Assembly (NCBI GenBank): GCA_016705475.1 | Contig: JADIYD010000010.1 | Coordinates: 248,001-312,000 of the forward strand | Reading direction: 5' to 3' | DNA from: Betaproteobacteria bacterium | GTDB taxonomy: Bacteria; Pseudomonadota; Gammaproteobacteria; Burkholderiales; Rhodocyclaceae | Length of the DNA stretch: 64,000 nucleotides | Part shown: positions 9,544-17,646 of the stretch, piece after piece | How positions within the stretch are numbered: the first letter of the stretch is position 1 | Layout of the letters: the number at the start of each line of letters is the position of its first letter | Program-made: the position numbers and the translations under genes | Notes under the pieces: model-generated | Databases searched by the model: none | What the model was told of the DNA's origin: nothing | What the model saw: only the letters and a program-made list of their open reading frames with translations

Positions 9544-11142
9544 TTACAGATTTTTCTGCTCAAGCCACAGGGTCGACAGTGTTTTTCGATCAATTTTTCC
9601 ATTGGGGTTGCGCGGCAACGGGCCTTCACGCACATCAATTCCGCTGGGTACCATGTAGGCCGGCATGCGCGCACGGCATTCTGCGAGCAGGGTGTTAACA
9701 TCGAGCTCCTGGCCTGCAGGCGGCGTCGCGATGACCTGGATGGCATGACCCAGGCGGTCATCGTCTACCCCAAAAGCGACGCACTCACCGACCAGTTTGG
9801 TAGCGTATAGAACTTCTTCGACTTCGGTCGGGCTCACGCGGTAGCCGGAAGTCTTCATCATTTCGTCGCGACGGCCAATGAAATAGAGGAAACCTTCTTC
9901 GTCCATCCGAACAGTGTCGCCGGAAAACACGGCGATTTCCGGCAGAACCAGCCCAGCTTCGCGGCTGGGGGCATGAACCGGTAATGGTTGGTAGCGTTCT
10001 GCTGTCTTTTCGGGATCATTCCAGTAGCCCATGCCGACCAGTGCGCCCCGATGCACCAATTCACCCGGCTCGTTTGGTGCACAGGGCGAGCCGTCCTCGC
10101 GTAGCACCAGAATTTCCGCGTTCGGAATTGCCTTGCCAATCGAGTCCGGTCTGCGGTCCACCTCTTCTGGAGGCAAAAACGTCGAACGAAAAGCCTCGGT
10201 CAAACCATACATCAAGAACGGTTTGGTTTTGGGCAGATGTCCACGTAGCGCTTCCAGTGTTTCGCGCGGCATGCGTCCTCCGGTATTAGCAAAGTAACGC
10301 AAATGTTCGGTGATGCTCTCGGGCCAGTTCATCTGCGTTAGCTGGATATACAGCGGCGGAACCGCAGTCAGGCCGGTAACTTTTTCCCGCTCGATTGCTT
10401 TGATCACATCTCTGGGTAGCAGGTAGTTGAGCAGAACAACCCGCGCACCGACATGGAAGGCAGTGGTTAACTGGCTGAAACCTGCATCAAAAGACAGGGG
10501 CAGGGCGGCCAGTAGTGTGTCGCCGGAGTGGTTTCCCAGATAACTTGCCACGCTCTTGGCACCAGCCACCATGTTGCGGTGCGAAAGCACCACGCCCTTG
10601 GGTTTGCCGGTACTGCCGGAGGTGTAAAGAATGCCGACAACGTCGGTATCAATGACCCGGTGGCCTATGGTGAGCGGAGCGCTCAATAGCTTTGACCATG
10701 AGCAGATGTTCTGCGATTCAAAATTCGGTATCGATTCTGCCGAGTCGAGAACGACGATATGGCGAAGGTCATGGCAGGTTGAAAGGGTTTCCTTAAGCAA
10801 GGCCAGACGTTCGGGCGAAGTTACCAGGACCCGAACATTGCAGTCGCGCATGATGTAGCCGACCTGATCCGGTTTTAGCAGCGGATTGAGTGGCACGAAG
10901 ACACCACCTGCTGTCGGTGCGCCAAAGCTTGCGATCACCGTTTCGAAACGTTTTTCCAAATAAATGGCCACCCGTTCTCCGCGCGACAGGCCAAGGTTCA
11001 ATAGACCGTTGGCAAAGCTCAAAACGGCATCCTGTAGTTCGCCGTAAGTGAGGTGAGTCTTGCCGTAAGTGAGGGCCGTGGAACCGGGGCTGAGATTGGC
11101 TTTGACTGTGATGAGATCTTGGAGAAGATAGGAATCGTGCAT
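9544..11142 (-). CDS. AMP-forming acyl-CoA/ACP ligase, exosortase A system-associated (TIGR03098)
   Basis: About 532 residues of the ANL adenylating family. It has the P-loop-like TSGSTGKPKG (about residue 180), the motif YGLTEAF, GRRDEMMKTSGYRVSP with the hinge region, and the C-terminal catalytic lysine in NPNGKIDRK. It would activate a carboxylic acid as acyl-AMP and load it on a thiol. The divergent ACP gene 290 bp away is the likely acceptor. I chose the ATG at 11142; an in-frame TTG at 11166 extends it by eight residues, and neither start has a clear Shine-Dalgarno sequence. It is probably cotranscribed with the downstream PLP decarboxylase. Confidence 0.9.
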   Translation of the reverse strand: MHDSYLLQDLITVKANLSPGSTALTYGKTHLTYGELQDAVLSFANGLLNLGLSRGERVAIYLEKRFETVIASFGAPTAGGVFVPLNPLLKPDQVGYIMRDCNVRVLVTSPERLALLKETLSTCHDLRHIVVLDSAESIPNFESQNICSWSKLLSAPLTIGHRVIDTDVVGILYTSGSTGKPKGVVLSHRNMVAGAKSVASYLGNHSGDTLLAALPLSFDAGFSQLTTAFHVGARVVLLNYLLPRDVIKAIEREKVTGLTAVPPLYIQLTQMNWPESITEHLRYFANTGGRMPRETLEALRGHLPKTKPFLMYGLTEAFRSTFLPPEEVDRRPDSIGKAIPNAEILVLREDGSPCAPNEPGELVHRGALVGMGYWNDPEKTAERYQPLPVHAPSREAGLVLPEIAVFSGDTVRMDEEGFLYFIGRRDEMMKTSGYRVSPTEVEEVLYATKLVGECVAFGVDDDRLGHAIQVIATPPAGQELDVNTLLAECRARMPAYMVPSGIDVREGPLPRNPNGKIDRKTLSTLWLEQKNL

Positions 11143-11239
11143 ATTTTGTTCTGATATAGGTATCAAGCTAACTCACTGGCGTTTTCCAGCCTCGTAAGCA
11201 CCTGCTACGGCGTATTGCCCGCCAAATTTTTGCAGGAAT

Positions 11240-11253
11240 TGGCAAGCTACATT
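11240..11253. repeat. 14-bp direct repeat, copy 2 (upstream of AMP ligase)
   Basis: Identical to TGGCAAGCTACATT at 8120-8133 and in the same orientation. It lies about 100 bp upstream of the AMP ligase start and 180 bp upstream of the divergent ACP gene, so it could serve either transcript. Confidence 0.45.
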
Positions 11254-11410
11254 CCCCAAAATCGGAGTGGTCAATCTGGAGCTAAGCATGGACTGTAGGA
11301 GATATGGGACTTATTTTGCGAAATATACATCACAACGTTCCATGCCATTTGTGGCGAATCTCACGTATGACGATGTGGAGTATCTCACAGTCCAAATGGC
11401 AATCTCCGCC

Positions 11411-11416
11411 TATAAT
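11411..11416 (+). promoter_or_regulatory. -10 box for the ACP-hydrolase-glycosyltransferase operon, in the 291-bp divergent gap 11143-11433
   Basis: A perfect TATAAT is placed so that transcription would start near 11423. No recognisable TTGACA lies 16-18 bp upstream, so an activator may be needed. The rest of the gap between the ligase and ACP genes shows the 14-bp repeat and nothing else I can name. On the minus strand, a weak -24/-12-like TGGCGG-N5-ACGC is present near 11216-11230, too poor to call. Confidence 0.4.
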
Positions 11417-11433
11417 GCGACGTCCCAAACCCG

Positions 11434-11703
11434 ATGCCTCTGGAGCAAGACTTGAACACTGAAAAAGAAGTGCTTTCCCTTCTGGATGAAATCCTGAGTC
11501 TGAATGGCCGCTCTGCGGAGTTTTCAAATACCACCCCGTTGTTGGGTGCAATTCCGGAACTTGATTCGATGGCTGTCGTTGCTCTGATTACTGGGCTTGA
11601 AGATCGTTTTGGTTTTTCGGTGGATGATGATGAGATTGAGGGCAGTACTTTCGCCACGTTGGGTTCCCTGATCGAGTTTGTTGACGGAAAACTGGCCGAC
11701 TAG
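11434..11703 (+). CDS. Acyl carrier protein of the XrtA locus
   Basis: 89-residue carrier protein with the phosphopantetheine attachment serine in PELDSMAVV (about residue 45) and the acidic helix II (GLEDRFGFSVDDDEI). The ATG at 11434 has no Shine-Dalgarno. A TTG at 11452, preceded by TGGAG with a 6-base gap and starting NTEKEVLSLLDEI, fits family length better and leaves a leader of about 29 bases after the -10 box at 11411. The true start may therefore be 11452. It is expected to carry the acyl group made by the divergent AMP ligase. Its end overlaps the next gene by 26 bp. Confidence 0.9.
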   Translation: MPLEQDLNTEKEVLSLLDEILSLNGRSAEFSNTTPLLGAIPELDSMAVVALITGLEDRFGFSVDDDEIEGSTFATLGSLIEFVDGKLAD

Positions 11704-12529
11704 GCCAGCGATTGCCTTGCAAGCCTTTTTCCTTTCCGGGCACACAGGGCAGAGGTTCTGCCTCTACCACCCCGCGAGCAATGGTCGGTCGCGAGGTGCC
11801 GTGATCTATCTGCACCCCTTTGCTGAGGAAATGAACAAATCGCGGCGCATGGCGGCGCTGCAGTCAAGGGCGTTGGCTGCAGCTGGCTACGACGTGCTAC
11901 AGATCGATCTTCTCGGTTGCGGTGACAGCAGCGGTGATTTCTCCGATGCCACCTGGCAGGGCTGGAAAGATGATGTTGTTCTTGCGTATAACTGGCTTCG
12001 TACACAAAGCAACGCACCATTAACCCTATGGGGATTGCGCGCCGGATGCCTGTTGGCAGCCGATGCTGCGGTCGACCTCCCGGCAGCGACAAATTTCATA
12101 TTCTGGCAGCCCGTTGTGTCCGGCAAGCAACATTGGCAACAATTCATGCGACTCAAGATGGCCGGTGCCTTGGCTTCTGGGCAGGCAAAGGGTGTATCTG
12201 AGCTGCTTCGGCAACAGCTTGCAGAAGGCAAGCTTGTTGAAATAGCGGGCTACGCCATTTCCCCAGAGCTAATAACTAACGGTGGTCTGGAAACAACTGA
12301 ACTGCTGCCACCTGGCTCCCCCGGAAAAGTTAACTGGTTTGAGCTTTCAACACGTGAAAACGCAAGCCTTACCTCCATCTCGCAAAAATGTATTGAGCAA
12401 TGGCAGTCAGCCGGTTTTAAGGTCAATGCCAAAGTAATTAATGGCCCGGCCTTCTGGCAAACCACTGAAATTGAAGATGCACCGGAACTGATTGCTGCTA
12501 CGTTGGCAGCATTGGAGTCGGGGCAATGA
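11678..12529 (+). CDS. Exosortase A system-associated hydrolase 2 (TIGR03101, alpha/beta fold)
   Basis: 283 residues if the TTG at 11678 is used; a TTG at about 11717 is also possible, and the start is uncertain. The fold is an alpha/beta hydrolase with an oxyanion-side segment YLHPFAEEMNKSRR and the GCGDSSGDF turn. The nucleophile elbow reads WGLRAG (about residue 121), so the usual Ser of GxSxG is Arg. This is a known oddity of the family and means a classical serine esterase mechanism is unlikely. The family occurs only in type 1 exosortase loci, always beside hydrolase 1. Here it overlaps both the ACP gene and hydrolase 1, indicating coupled translation. Acyl transfer or product release from the ACP is a reasonable but unproven role. 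Confidence 0.85.
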   Translation: MLTENWPTRPAIALQAFFLSGHTGQRFCLYHPASNGRSRGAVIYLHPFAEEMNKSRRMAALQSRALAAAGYDVLQIDLLGCGDSSGDFSDATWQGWKDDVVLAYNWLRTQSNAPLTLWGLRAGCLLAADAAVDLPAATNFIFWQPVVSGKQHWQQFMRLKMAGALASGQAKGVSELLRQQLAEGKLVEIAGYAISPELITNGGLETTELLPPGSPGKVNWFELSTRENASLTSISQKCIEQWQSAGFKVNAKVINGPAFWQTTEIEDAPELIAATLAALESGQ

Positions 12530-13386
12530 GCTTTACTGAACAAGCCATTATTTTCCCGTGTGCAGTGGAAAATCTACTCGGTATTGTTGCGGTGCCCGAG
12601 CAATCAAAATCCACCGGCGTACTGATCATTGTCGGCGGCCCGCAAGTACGAGTTGGTAGCCATCGTCAGTTCTTGTTGCTTTCCCGAAGCTTGGCAGAAG
12701 CGGGTTACCCGGTAATGCGCTTCGATACTCGAGGCATGGGTGACAGCACAGGAGAGTTGCACGATTTTGAAGCAATCAACAAAGACATCGCTGCCGCGAT
12801 TGATGCCTTTCAGACCAATCACCCGAGCGTTGAACGAATCGTACTTTGGGGCTTATGCGATGCCGTCTCTGCTAGTCTGCTCTATTGGGATGCAACTGCG
12901 GACCCTCGTATCGAAGGCTTGGTATTACTGAACCCTTGGGTCCGTTCCGAAGCCACGTTGGCCAGGACACAAATAAAGCATTACTACGGTCAGCGACTCC
13001 TGCAGGCTGAATTCTGGCGCAAATTTTTGAGTGGAAACCTCGGAGTCGGCAAAGCATTGGTTGATTTGCTAGGGAACCTGAAAAAATCGCGCCAGCAAAC
13101 TAACCAAGCCAATAAAACAGAAACACAGCCCTTTCAGGAAAGAATGCTCCGTACCATGCAAGGTTTCGCGGGACCTGTATTGATATTGCTCAGCGGCAAT
13201 GACTACACCGCCAAAGAGTTCCTTGAAACGGTGGATAAAGATAAAGCATGGAGGAGTGTTCTGCAACGAGCTAACATCACCCAAACGACCCTTCCTGAAG
13301 CGGACCATACATTTTCTTCAGCCGAATGGCGGGCTCGGGTTGAAGAAATAACCAGGCAGTGGTTAGACAAGAAAGCAGAACAATGA
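12526..13386 (+). CDS. Exosortase A system-associated hydrolase 1 (TIGR03100, Cys nucleophile)
   Basis: 286-residue alpha/beta hydrolase. The elbow is WGLCDA, so Cys111 takes the nucleophile place. The likely acid is the Asp in SGNDYTAKEF (about 226) and the base is the His in PEADHTF (about 261). A Cys-Asp-His triad suits an acyltransferase or thioesterase acting on the neighbouring ACP. The N-terminal half has the DTRGMGDSTGE strand-turn typical of the family. The start codon overlaps the hydrolase 2 stop (ATGA), and the stop overlaps the next glycosyltransferase start in the same way. Function is inferred from fold and context only. Confidence 0.87.
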   Translation: MSFTEQAIIFPCAVENLLGIVAVPEQSKSTGVLIIVGGPQVRVGSHRQFLLLSRSLAEAGYPVMRFDTRGMGDSTGELHDFEAINKDIAAAIDAFQTNHPSVERIVLWGLCDAVSASLLYWDATADPRIEGLVLLNPWVRSEATLARTQIKHYYGQRLLQAEFWRKFLSGNLGVGKALVDLLGNLKKSRQQTNQANKTETQPFQERMLRTMQGFAGPVLILLSGNDYTAKEFLETVDKDKAWRSVLQRANITQTTLPEADHTFSSAEWRARVEEITRQWLDKKAEQ

Positions 13387-14630
13387 AGCGCATACTGATG
13401 ATCGCTTATCACTTCCCGCCTTTGGCGGGCAGCAGCGGAATACAGCGAACCCTGCGATTCGTGCAGCATCTTCCCAAATTCGGCTGGGAGCCGATTGTTC
13501 TTTCCGCCGATCCAAGGGCCTACGAACGAACCAGCGACGACCTGATGCAGGAAATTCCGGAAGGAACCATCGTCAGCCGGGCATTTGCGCTGGATACCGC
13601 GCGCCATCTGTCGCTGAAGGGGCGCTATTTTGCCGCAATGGCTCGCCCGGACCGCTGGATCAGCTGGAAATTCGCTGGTATTCGTGAAGGGATGCAGCTG
13701 ATCGAAAAATTCCGCCCGGATGCCATCTGGTCCACCTATCCGATTGCCACCGCGCATGTCATTGGCGCTGAACTGCATCGTCGTTCCGGTTTGCCCTGGA
13801 TTGCGGATTTTCGCGACCCGATGGCGCAAGAAGGTTACCCGGCTGACCCCATAACACACCAGCAGTACATCAATATTGAGAAGACCACTGTTGAGCAGGC
13901 CAACATCAGTCTATTCACCACACCCGGCGCTGCGCGGATTTATCGCCAGCGCTACCCTGAGTTTGCGCAGAAAATCGATGTGCTGGAAAATGGTTACGAC
14001 GAGCCTAGCTTTCAACAAGCCGAAGCCGCACTACCCGCTGAACGAGCGCCACTCAATCCCGGGGCGTTTACCTTTCTCCATAGTGGCATCGTCTACCCAT
14101 CAGAACGTGACCCAACCCAGCTTTTTCAGGCCTTGGCCAAACTCAAGGAAAACCAACCAGAGACAATTGGCAAGCTGAAAATTCGTTTCAGGGCATCGGT
14201 GCATGATGACCTGCTGCAACAATTGGCCAAAAAATACGATGTGGCAGCATTTATCGAAACCATGCCTTCGGTTGGATACAGTGAAGCCCTTGGCGAAATG
14301 CTACGAGCCGATGGCCTGCTCTTGATGCAGGCTGCGAACTGCAACGATCAGATCCCGGCGAAAATTTACGAGTATTTGCGCGCAGGAAAACCTATTCTCG
14401 GCCTCACAGACCATTTCGGTGACACGGCAAATGTACTTCGGCAAGCCGGCTGTACCACGATTGCCGACCTCAATTCGGCCAGTGAAATTTTAGATAATCT
14501 TGCCCGATTTCAAAATGGAGACTCAGGGCAGGGGGCGCTCCGCAGCAGTGTCGTTGTCAGTGCATCACGTTTTGAGCGAACGAAGCGTTTGGCAGAATTA
14601 GCCGACAAACTGAGCTGCAGTACGACATGA
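13383..14630 (+). CDS. Glycosyltransferase, GT4-like, XrtA locus
   Basis: 415 residues. It starts MKRILMIAYHFPPLAGSSG, the N-terminal motif of GT4-type enzymes that bind a lipid-linked acceptor. The middle has the conserved RFRASVHDD linker, and the C-terminal Rossmann domain carries the donor-binding QIPAKIYEYLRAGKPILG with the E-x7-E-like glutamate. The ATG at 13383 overlaps the hydrolase 1 stop; a GTG further upstream is less likely. It is the last clearly XrtA-type gene of the rightward ACP operon. Donor and linkage cannot be assigned. Confidence 0.85.
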   Translation: MKRILMIAYHFPPLAGSSGIQRTLRFVQHLPKFGWEPIVLSADPRAYERTSDDLMQEIPEGTIVSRAFALDTARHLSLKGRYFAAMARPDRWISWKFAGIREGMQLIEKFRPDAIWSTYPIATAHVIGAELHRRSGLPWIADFRDPMAQEGYPADPITHQQYINIEKTTVEQANISLFTTPGAARIYRQRYPEFAQKIDVLENGYDEPSFQQAEAALPAERAPLNPGAFTFLHSGIVYPSERDPTQLFQALAKLKENQPETIGKLKIRFRASVHDDLLQQLAKKYDVAAFIETMPSVGYSEALGEMLRADGLLLMQAANCNDQIPAKIYEYLRAGKPILGLTDHFGDTANVLRQAGCTTIADLNSASEILDNLARFQNGDSGQGALRSSVVVSASRFERTKRLAELADKLSCSTT

Positions 14631-14692
14631 TGCTTTCCAGCCTAAGCCCTGAACAAAATAGACGATTGGCAGCTTACGGAGCCGCTCACTAA
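14627..14692 (+). CDS. Possible 21-codon small ORF ahead of the DUF4160 gene
   Basis: A reading frame starting ATGATG overlaps the glycosyltransferase stop and ends in TAATG, overlapping the DUF4160 start. It encodes MMLSSLSPEQNRRLAAYGAAH. The tight overlaps on both sides suggest translational coupling or a leader peptide. It could also be a remnant of a longer gene or chance. No independent support. Confidence 0.25.
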   Translation: MMLSSLSPEQNRRLAAYGAAH

Positions 14693-14961
14693 TGCCGATT
14701 CTTTCTGTTTTCTTTGGCATGATCGTGCGCATGTGGCACGACGACCATCCGCCACCGCATGTACATGTCGAATATCAGGGGTTTGTTGCCCAAGTTAGTA
14801 TCGAAACGGGCAATATTATCCGTGGGCAATTGCCACGAAAAGCTGCTGCTATAGTCCGTGAATGGTGCCTGAAACACCAAGTCGAATTACTCGAAAATTG
14901 GCTGCGCGCTCAACATTTTGAGCCGCTTGAGCAAATCAAAGGTGCTGATTATGACGATTAA
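14692..14961 (+). CDS. DUF4160 family protein
   Basis: 89 residues starting MPILSVFFGMIVRMWHDD followed by HPPPHVHVEYQG, the signature of DUF4160 (FFGxxIRMxxxDHxPPHxH). The central RGQLPRKAAAIVREW helix and an acidic tail follow. It is followed by a DUF2442 gene that starts inside it. DUF4160-DUF2442 pairs are common in bacterial genomes and behave like mobile two-gene cassettes; a toxin-antitoxin function has been suggested but I know of no firm activity. It is unrelated to polysaccharide synthesis and looks like an inserted cassette. Confidence 0.85.
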   Translation: MPILSVFFGMIVRMWHDDHPPPHVHVEYQGFVAQVSIETGNIIRGQLPRKAAAIVREWCLKHQVELLENWLRAQHFEPLEQIKGADYDD

Positions 14962-15208
14962 CCTGTTATCGACATCCTATCTTGGCGGGCGGTGCTTTGC
15001 CGTCAGTTTTTCTGATGGTAGTTCGGGAACACTGGATATGGCCAAATATCTTGCGACGCGAAGTGGCCCATTATTGTTACCACTTACCGATGAAACTTAT
15101 TTGAAGCGTGGTTTTGTTGATGCCGGAGCATTGGCCTGGCCGAATGGCTTGGAAATTTCGCCCAAACGACTTTATGAAATTTCCGATTTGGTCAGGAGTG
15201 CCGCGTGA
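14951..15208 (+). CDS. DUF2442 family protein
   Basis: 85 residues starting at the ATG at 14951 (a longer frame from 14918 would overlap DUF4160 more and lacks family similarity). The profile VSFSDGSSGTLDMAKYL, then FVDAGALAWPNGLEISPKRLYE, is the DUF2442 pattern (F-DG, W-NGxDxxxxxLY). The gene overlaps the DUF4160 stop by 11 bp, so the two are surely translated together. Partner relationship is from gene order; biochemical role unknown. Confidence 0.85.
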   Translation: MTINLLSTSYLGGRCFAVSFSDGSSGTLDMAKYLATRSGPLLLPLTDETYLKRGFVDAGALAWPNGLEISPKRLYEISDLVRSAA

Positions 15209-15231
15209 ATACTGATGCTTCCCATATTAGG

Positions 15232-15246
15232 TGGCAATTTTATAGC
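15232..15246 (+). promoter_or_regulatory. Candidate sigma-54 promoter upstream of the flippase
   Basis: TGGCAATTTTATAGC has the required GG-N10-GC core, a full TGGCA at -24 and one mismatch (TAGC for TTGC) at -12. It lies 194 bp before the flippase start in an AT-rich gap with no gene. A PrsR-controlled start of the variable sugar cassette would make sense, but the -12 mismatch keeps this tentative. Confidence 0.4.
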
Positions 15247-15439
15247 GCATCGCCTATAGCCAATTTTGTGGGCTGTCGTTTGAAATAATGGTGCGAATTT
15301 TGCGTCTGAATTTCTCATTGTGTTGCCCAAAAAGCAATGCACAGCTACCGCATGGTTTGTCTTACAGGCGGCATAATCACAGGTATTTTCGAGCGCCGCA
15401 GATATTCGGTTTCCTTCTGGTCGACCGATTTATATAAAT

Positions 15440-16879
15440 ATGTCTGCTCGAAAATCGCTAGTATTTTCATTTCTGGATAGATACTCAAGTCTGGTAATAA
15501 GTATTATTACTTCAATGATAGTCGCTCGCTTATTATCACCTGTTGAGATTGGGGTTTTTTCTGTCACCATGGTGTTGTTGATGTATGTTCAATCACTACG
15601 TGATATGGGTGCGGGACAATATCTTGTCCAAGAGCGGGAATTGACCACGGAGCGCATACGTTCGGTGTGGGCTGTGCAATTGGGCTTGGGAATATTTTTG
15701 GCGTTACTGGTATTGCTTGCCAGTTACCCCGTTGCGGCTTTTTACAACGACTCGCGTATGGGCGATATTATGTTGGTTATCGCGCTGAGCTACGCGATAA
15801 ACCCATTTGGTTCGCTCACTTATGCTTGGCTGATGCGTGAAATGCGTTTTGAAAGCGTTGCATTGATGCGATTCTCTGCGGCGTTAAGTGGGGCGGTAGT
15901 TACTATTTGGATGGCTTGGAGAGGTTATGGGCCGATCAGTCTAGCTGTTGGCTCATTAACATCAACTGCAGCAAATGCGTTAATGGCAATATATTTTCGC
16001 CCGAAGTCATTCCCATGGATGCCTGGAATTAGGGAAATAAAGCGAGTTCTTGCATTCGGTTCCAAGCTGTCATTCAGCAGTCTTGCAGCTGTACTTGCGG
16101 GTGGTGCTCCTGAGTTATTTCTGGGCAAGTTACAGGATCTTGCATCTGTGGGGTTTTATTCTCGCGCAAATGGTTTGGTGCAGATGTTCTACCGATTAGT
16201 AATTGATGCGGTGGCCGCGGTTTGTCTTCCTTGGTTTTCCAAGCGCTCACGCGAAGATGGAACAATAAGTGAGCCATTTCTTAATGCTACCGCGTACGTT
16301 TCGGCGGTGGGGTGGTTTTTTTGTAGCATATTAATATGCCAAGCTTATTCTGTTGTGAATATTTTATATGGTAATCAATGGAATGATTCGGTGGACTTGG
16401 TAAGAATTTTGGCTTTAGCAACTGCAATTGGTGTTCCTGCGTCTTTATGTCATGTTGCATTGCTTTCGCTTGGTGCCGTTAATGCAATTGCTCTTTTAAC
16501 GGTCTTGGGAGCACTCGTAACAGTTCCGCTGGTAGCATTTGCGGCCTTTCATAGTGCTGTCGCAGTTAGTATTTCGGCTGTTTTTATTTCAGTAATCATG
16601 GCTAGTGTTAGCCTGATAGTTACATCAAAGCATATAGGTTTTTCTTTGCTGTCTTTAGGGAAAACTTTATTAAAAAGTGCTGAAGTGACGCTGATTTCCG
16701 CTATTGGGCCGATAGTGGCGATTTCGGTTTTTGGAGCGACGCCAGAAAATTATTTTTACGCTTTGCTTGTTGGTTGTTGTTTGGGAATATTTGGTTTTGT
16801 AGTTGGGGTTTATTTATTCAAACATCCACTTCAAAGAGAGATGGAGTTGGTCTGGTTAAAAATTAATTCTAAGTCATGA
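15440..16879 (+). CDS. Polysaccharide flippase, MOP/Wzx family
   Basis: 479 residues with about twelve hydrophobic segments across the whole length. The N-terminal SFLDRYSSLVISIITSMIVA and the ARLLSPVEIGVFSV segment are the usual start of oligosaccharide flippases of the MOP superfamily. It would move undecaprenyl-linked repeat units across the inner membrane. The DNA is visibly richer in A and T than the conserved XrtA genes, with many TTA, ATA and AAT codons, consistent with the variable part of the locus being acquired separately. First gene of the rightward sugar cassette. Confidence 0.88.
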   Translation: MSARKSLVFSFLDRYSSLVISIITSMIVARLLSPVEIGVFSVTMVLLMYVQSLRDMGAGQYLVQERELTTERIRSVWAVQLGLGIFLALLVLLASYPVAAFYNDSRMGDIMLVIALSYAINPFGSLTYAWLMREMRFESVALMRFSAALSGAVVTIWMAWRGYGPISLAVGSLTSTAANALMAIYFRPKSFPWMPGIREIKRVLAFGSKLSFSSLAAVLAGGAPELFLGKLQDLASVGFYSRANGLVQMFYRLVIDAVAAVCLPWFSKRSREDGTISEPFLNATAYVSAVGWFFCSILICQAYSVVNILYGNQWNDSVDLVRILALATAIGVPASLCHVALLSLGAVNAIALLTVLGALVTVPLVAFAAFHSAVAVSISAVFISVIMASVSLIVTSKHIGFSLLSLGKTLLKSAEVTLISAIGPIVAISVFGATPENYFYALLVGCCLGIFGFVVGVYLFKHPLQREMELVWLKINSKS

Positions 16880-16928
16880 TTTTTGAGAAATTATTCTATC
16901 AATTTCATCTCTTGAAGGTGTCATCTAT

Positions 16929-17645
16929 ATGATATTTCGCTTTTTATTTTTTCTTTGTGTTGTTGTAGCTGGTCAAGTGAGAGCTGAAACTAGTGATTAC
17001 GCATGCGGGCCATTGCAAAATGCTTATGGCCCTTATGACTACCGCTCAGATAAAGACAAACTGCCAATTGTTTTGGGCGCTCACTTTACGCCAGATGTTG
17101 CAAATTTGGTTAAGGGTGTTACTGGTAAAATTGGTGGAGATATTGATTATACGTTACGCGCAATTCCTAATCACCCTGCGGCTTTACTTGCAATGATTCG
17201 ACTTGGCGAAAAAGAAAGGACAAATAAGCCAAGTGGTGCGCGTTACACCGTAGAATGTTATCTGAATCGTGCCATTCGTTTTCGAAACGATGATCACATG
17301 GTCAAGATAATTTACGCAAGCTATCTTGCCAAGAATGGTAAGGGAAATGATGCGCTGAAATATTTGAATGATGTAGCCGATTTTGGTGAAGAAAGTGCCA
17401 ACCTTTATTACAACATTGGTTTAATTTACCTCGATTTAAAACACTATGATAAGTCTTTAGAAAATGCTCATCGTGCTTATAAAATGGGTTTTCCATTACC
17501 CGGTTTGCGTGATCGATTGAAAAAGGCGGGAAAGTGGTCTGAGCCGAAGCCTATTGCCGAAACTTCATCCGATCCGAAATTGAATGGGGAACAAGAGCCT
17601 GGAGAAGACTCTTCACAGATTTCGGATAGTGGTGTAGCTCGCTAA
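16929..17645 (+). CDS. Secreted TPR-containing protein of unknown function
   Basis: 238 residues with a signal peptide (MIFRFLFFLCVVVAGQVRAE, cleavage likely after VRA). A region of unknown fold holds two cysteines (YACGPL, VECYLN), followed by two or three TPR-like helical pairs between about 120 and 195 (NDALKYLNDVADFGEESANLYYNIGL). The tail is acidic and low-complexity. It lies between the flippase and the aminotransferase, 2 bp before the next gene start, so it belongs to the operon. Similar small TPR proteins occur in polysaccharide loci, possibly as periplasmic scaffolds; no specific role can be stated. Confidence 0.7.
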   Translation: MIFRFLFFLCVVVAGQVRAETSDYACGPLQNAYGPYDYRSDKDKLPIVLGAHFTPDVANLVKGVTGKIGGDIDYTLRAIPNHPAALLAMIRLGEKERTNKPSGARYTVECYLNRAIRFRNDDHMVKIIYASYLAKNGKGNDALKYLNDVADFGEESANLYYNIGLIYLDLKHYDKSLENAHRAYKMGFPLPGLRDRLKKAGKWSEPKPIAETSSDPKLNGEQEPGEDSSQISDSGVAR

Positions 17646-17646
17646 C

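Noticed and set aside
13203..13859. 218-residue minus-strand frame over hydrolase 1 and the glycosyltransferase
   Set aside because: It lies opposite two well-supported genes, has no start signal and no family resemblance.
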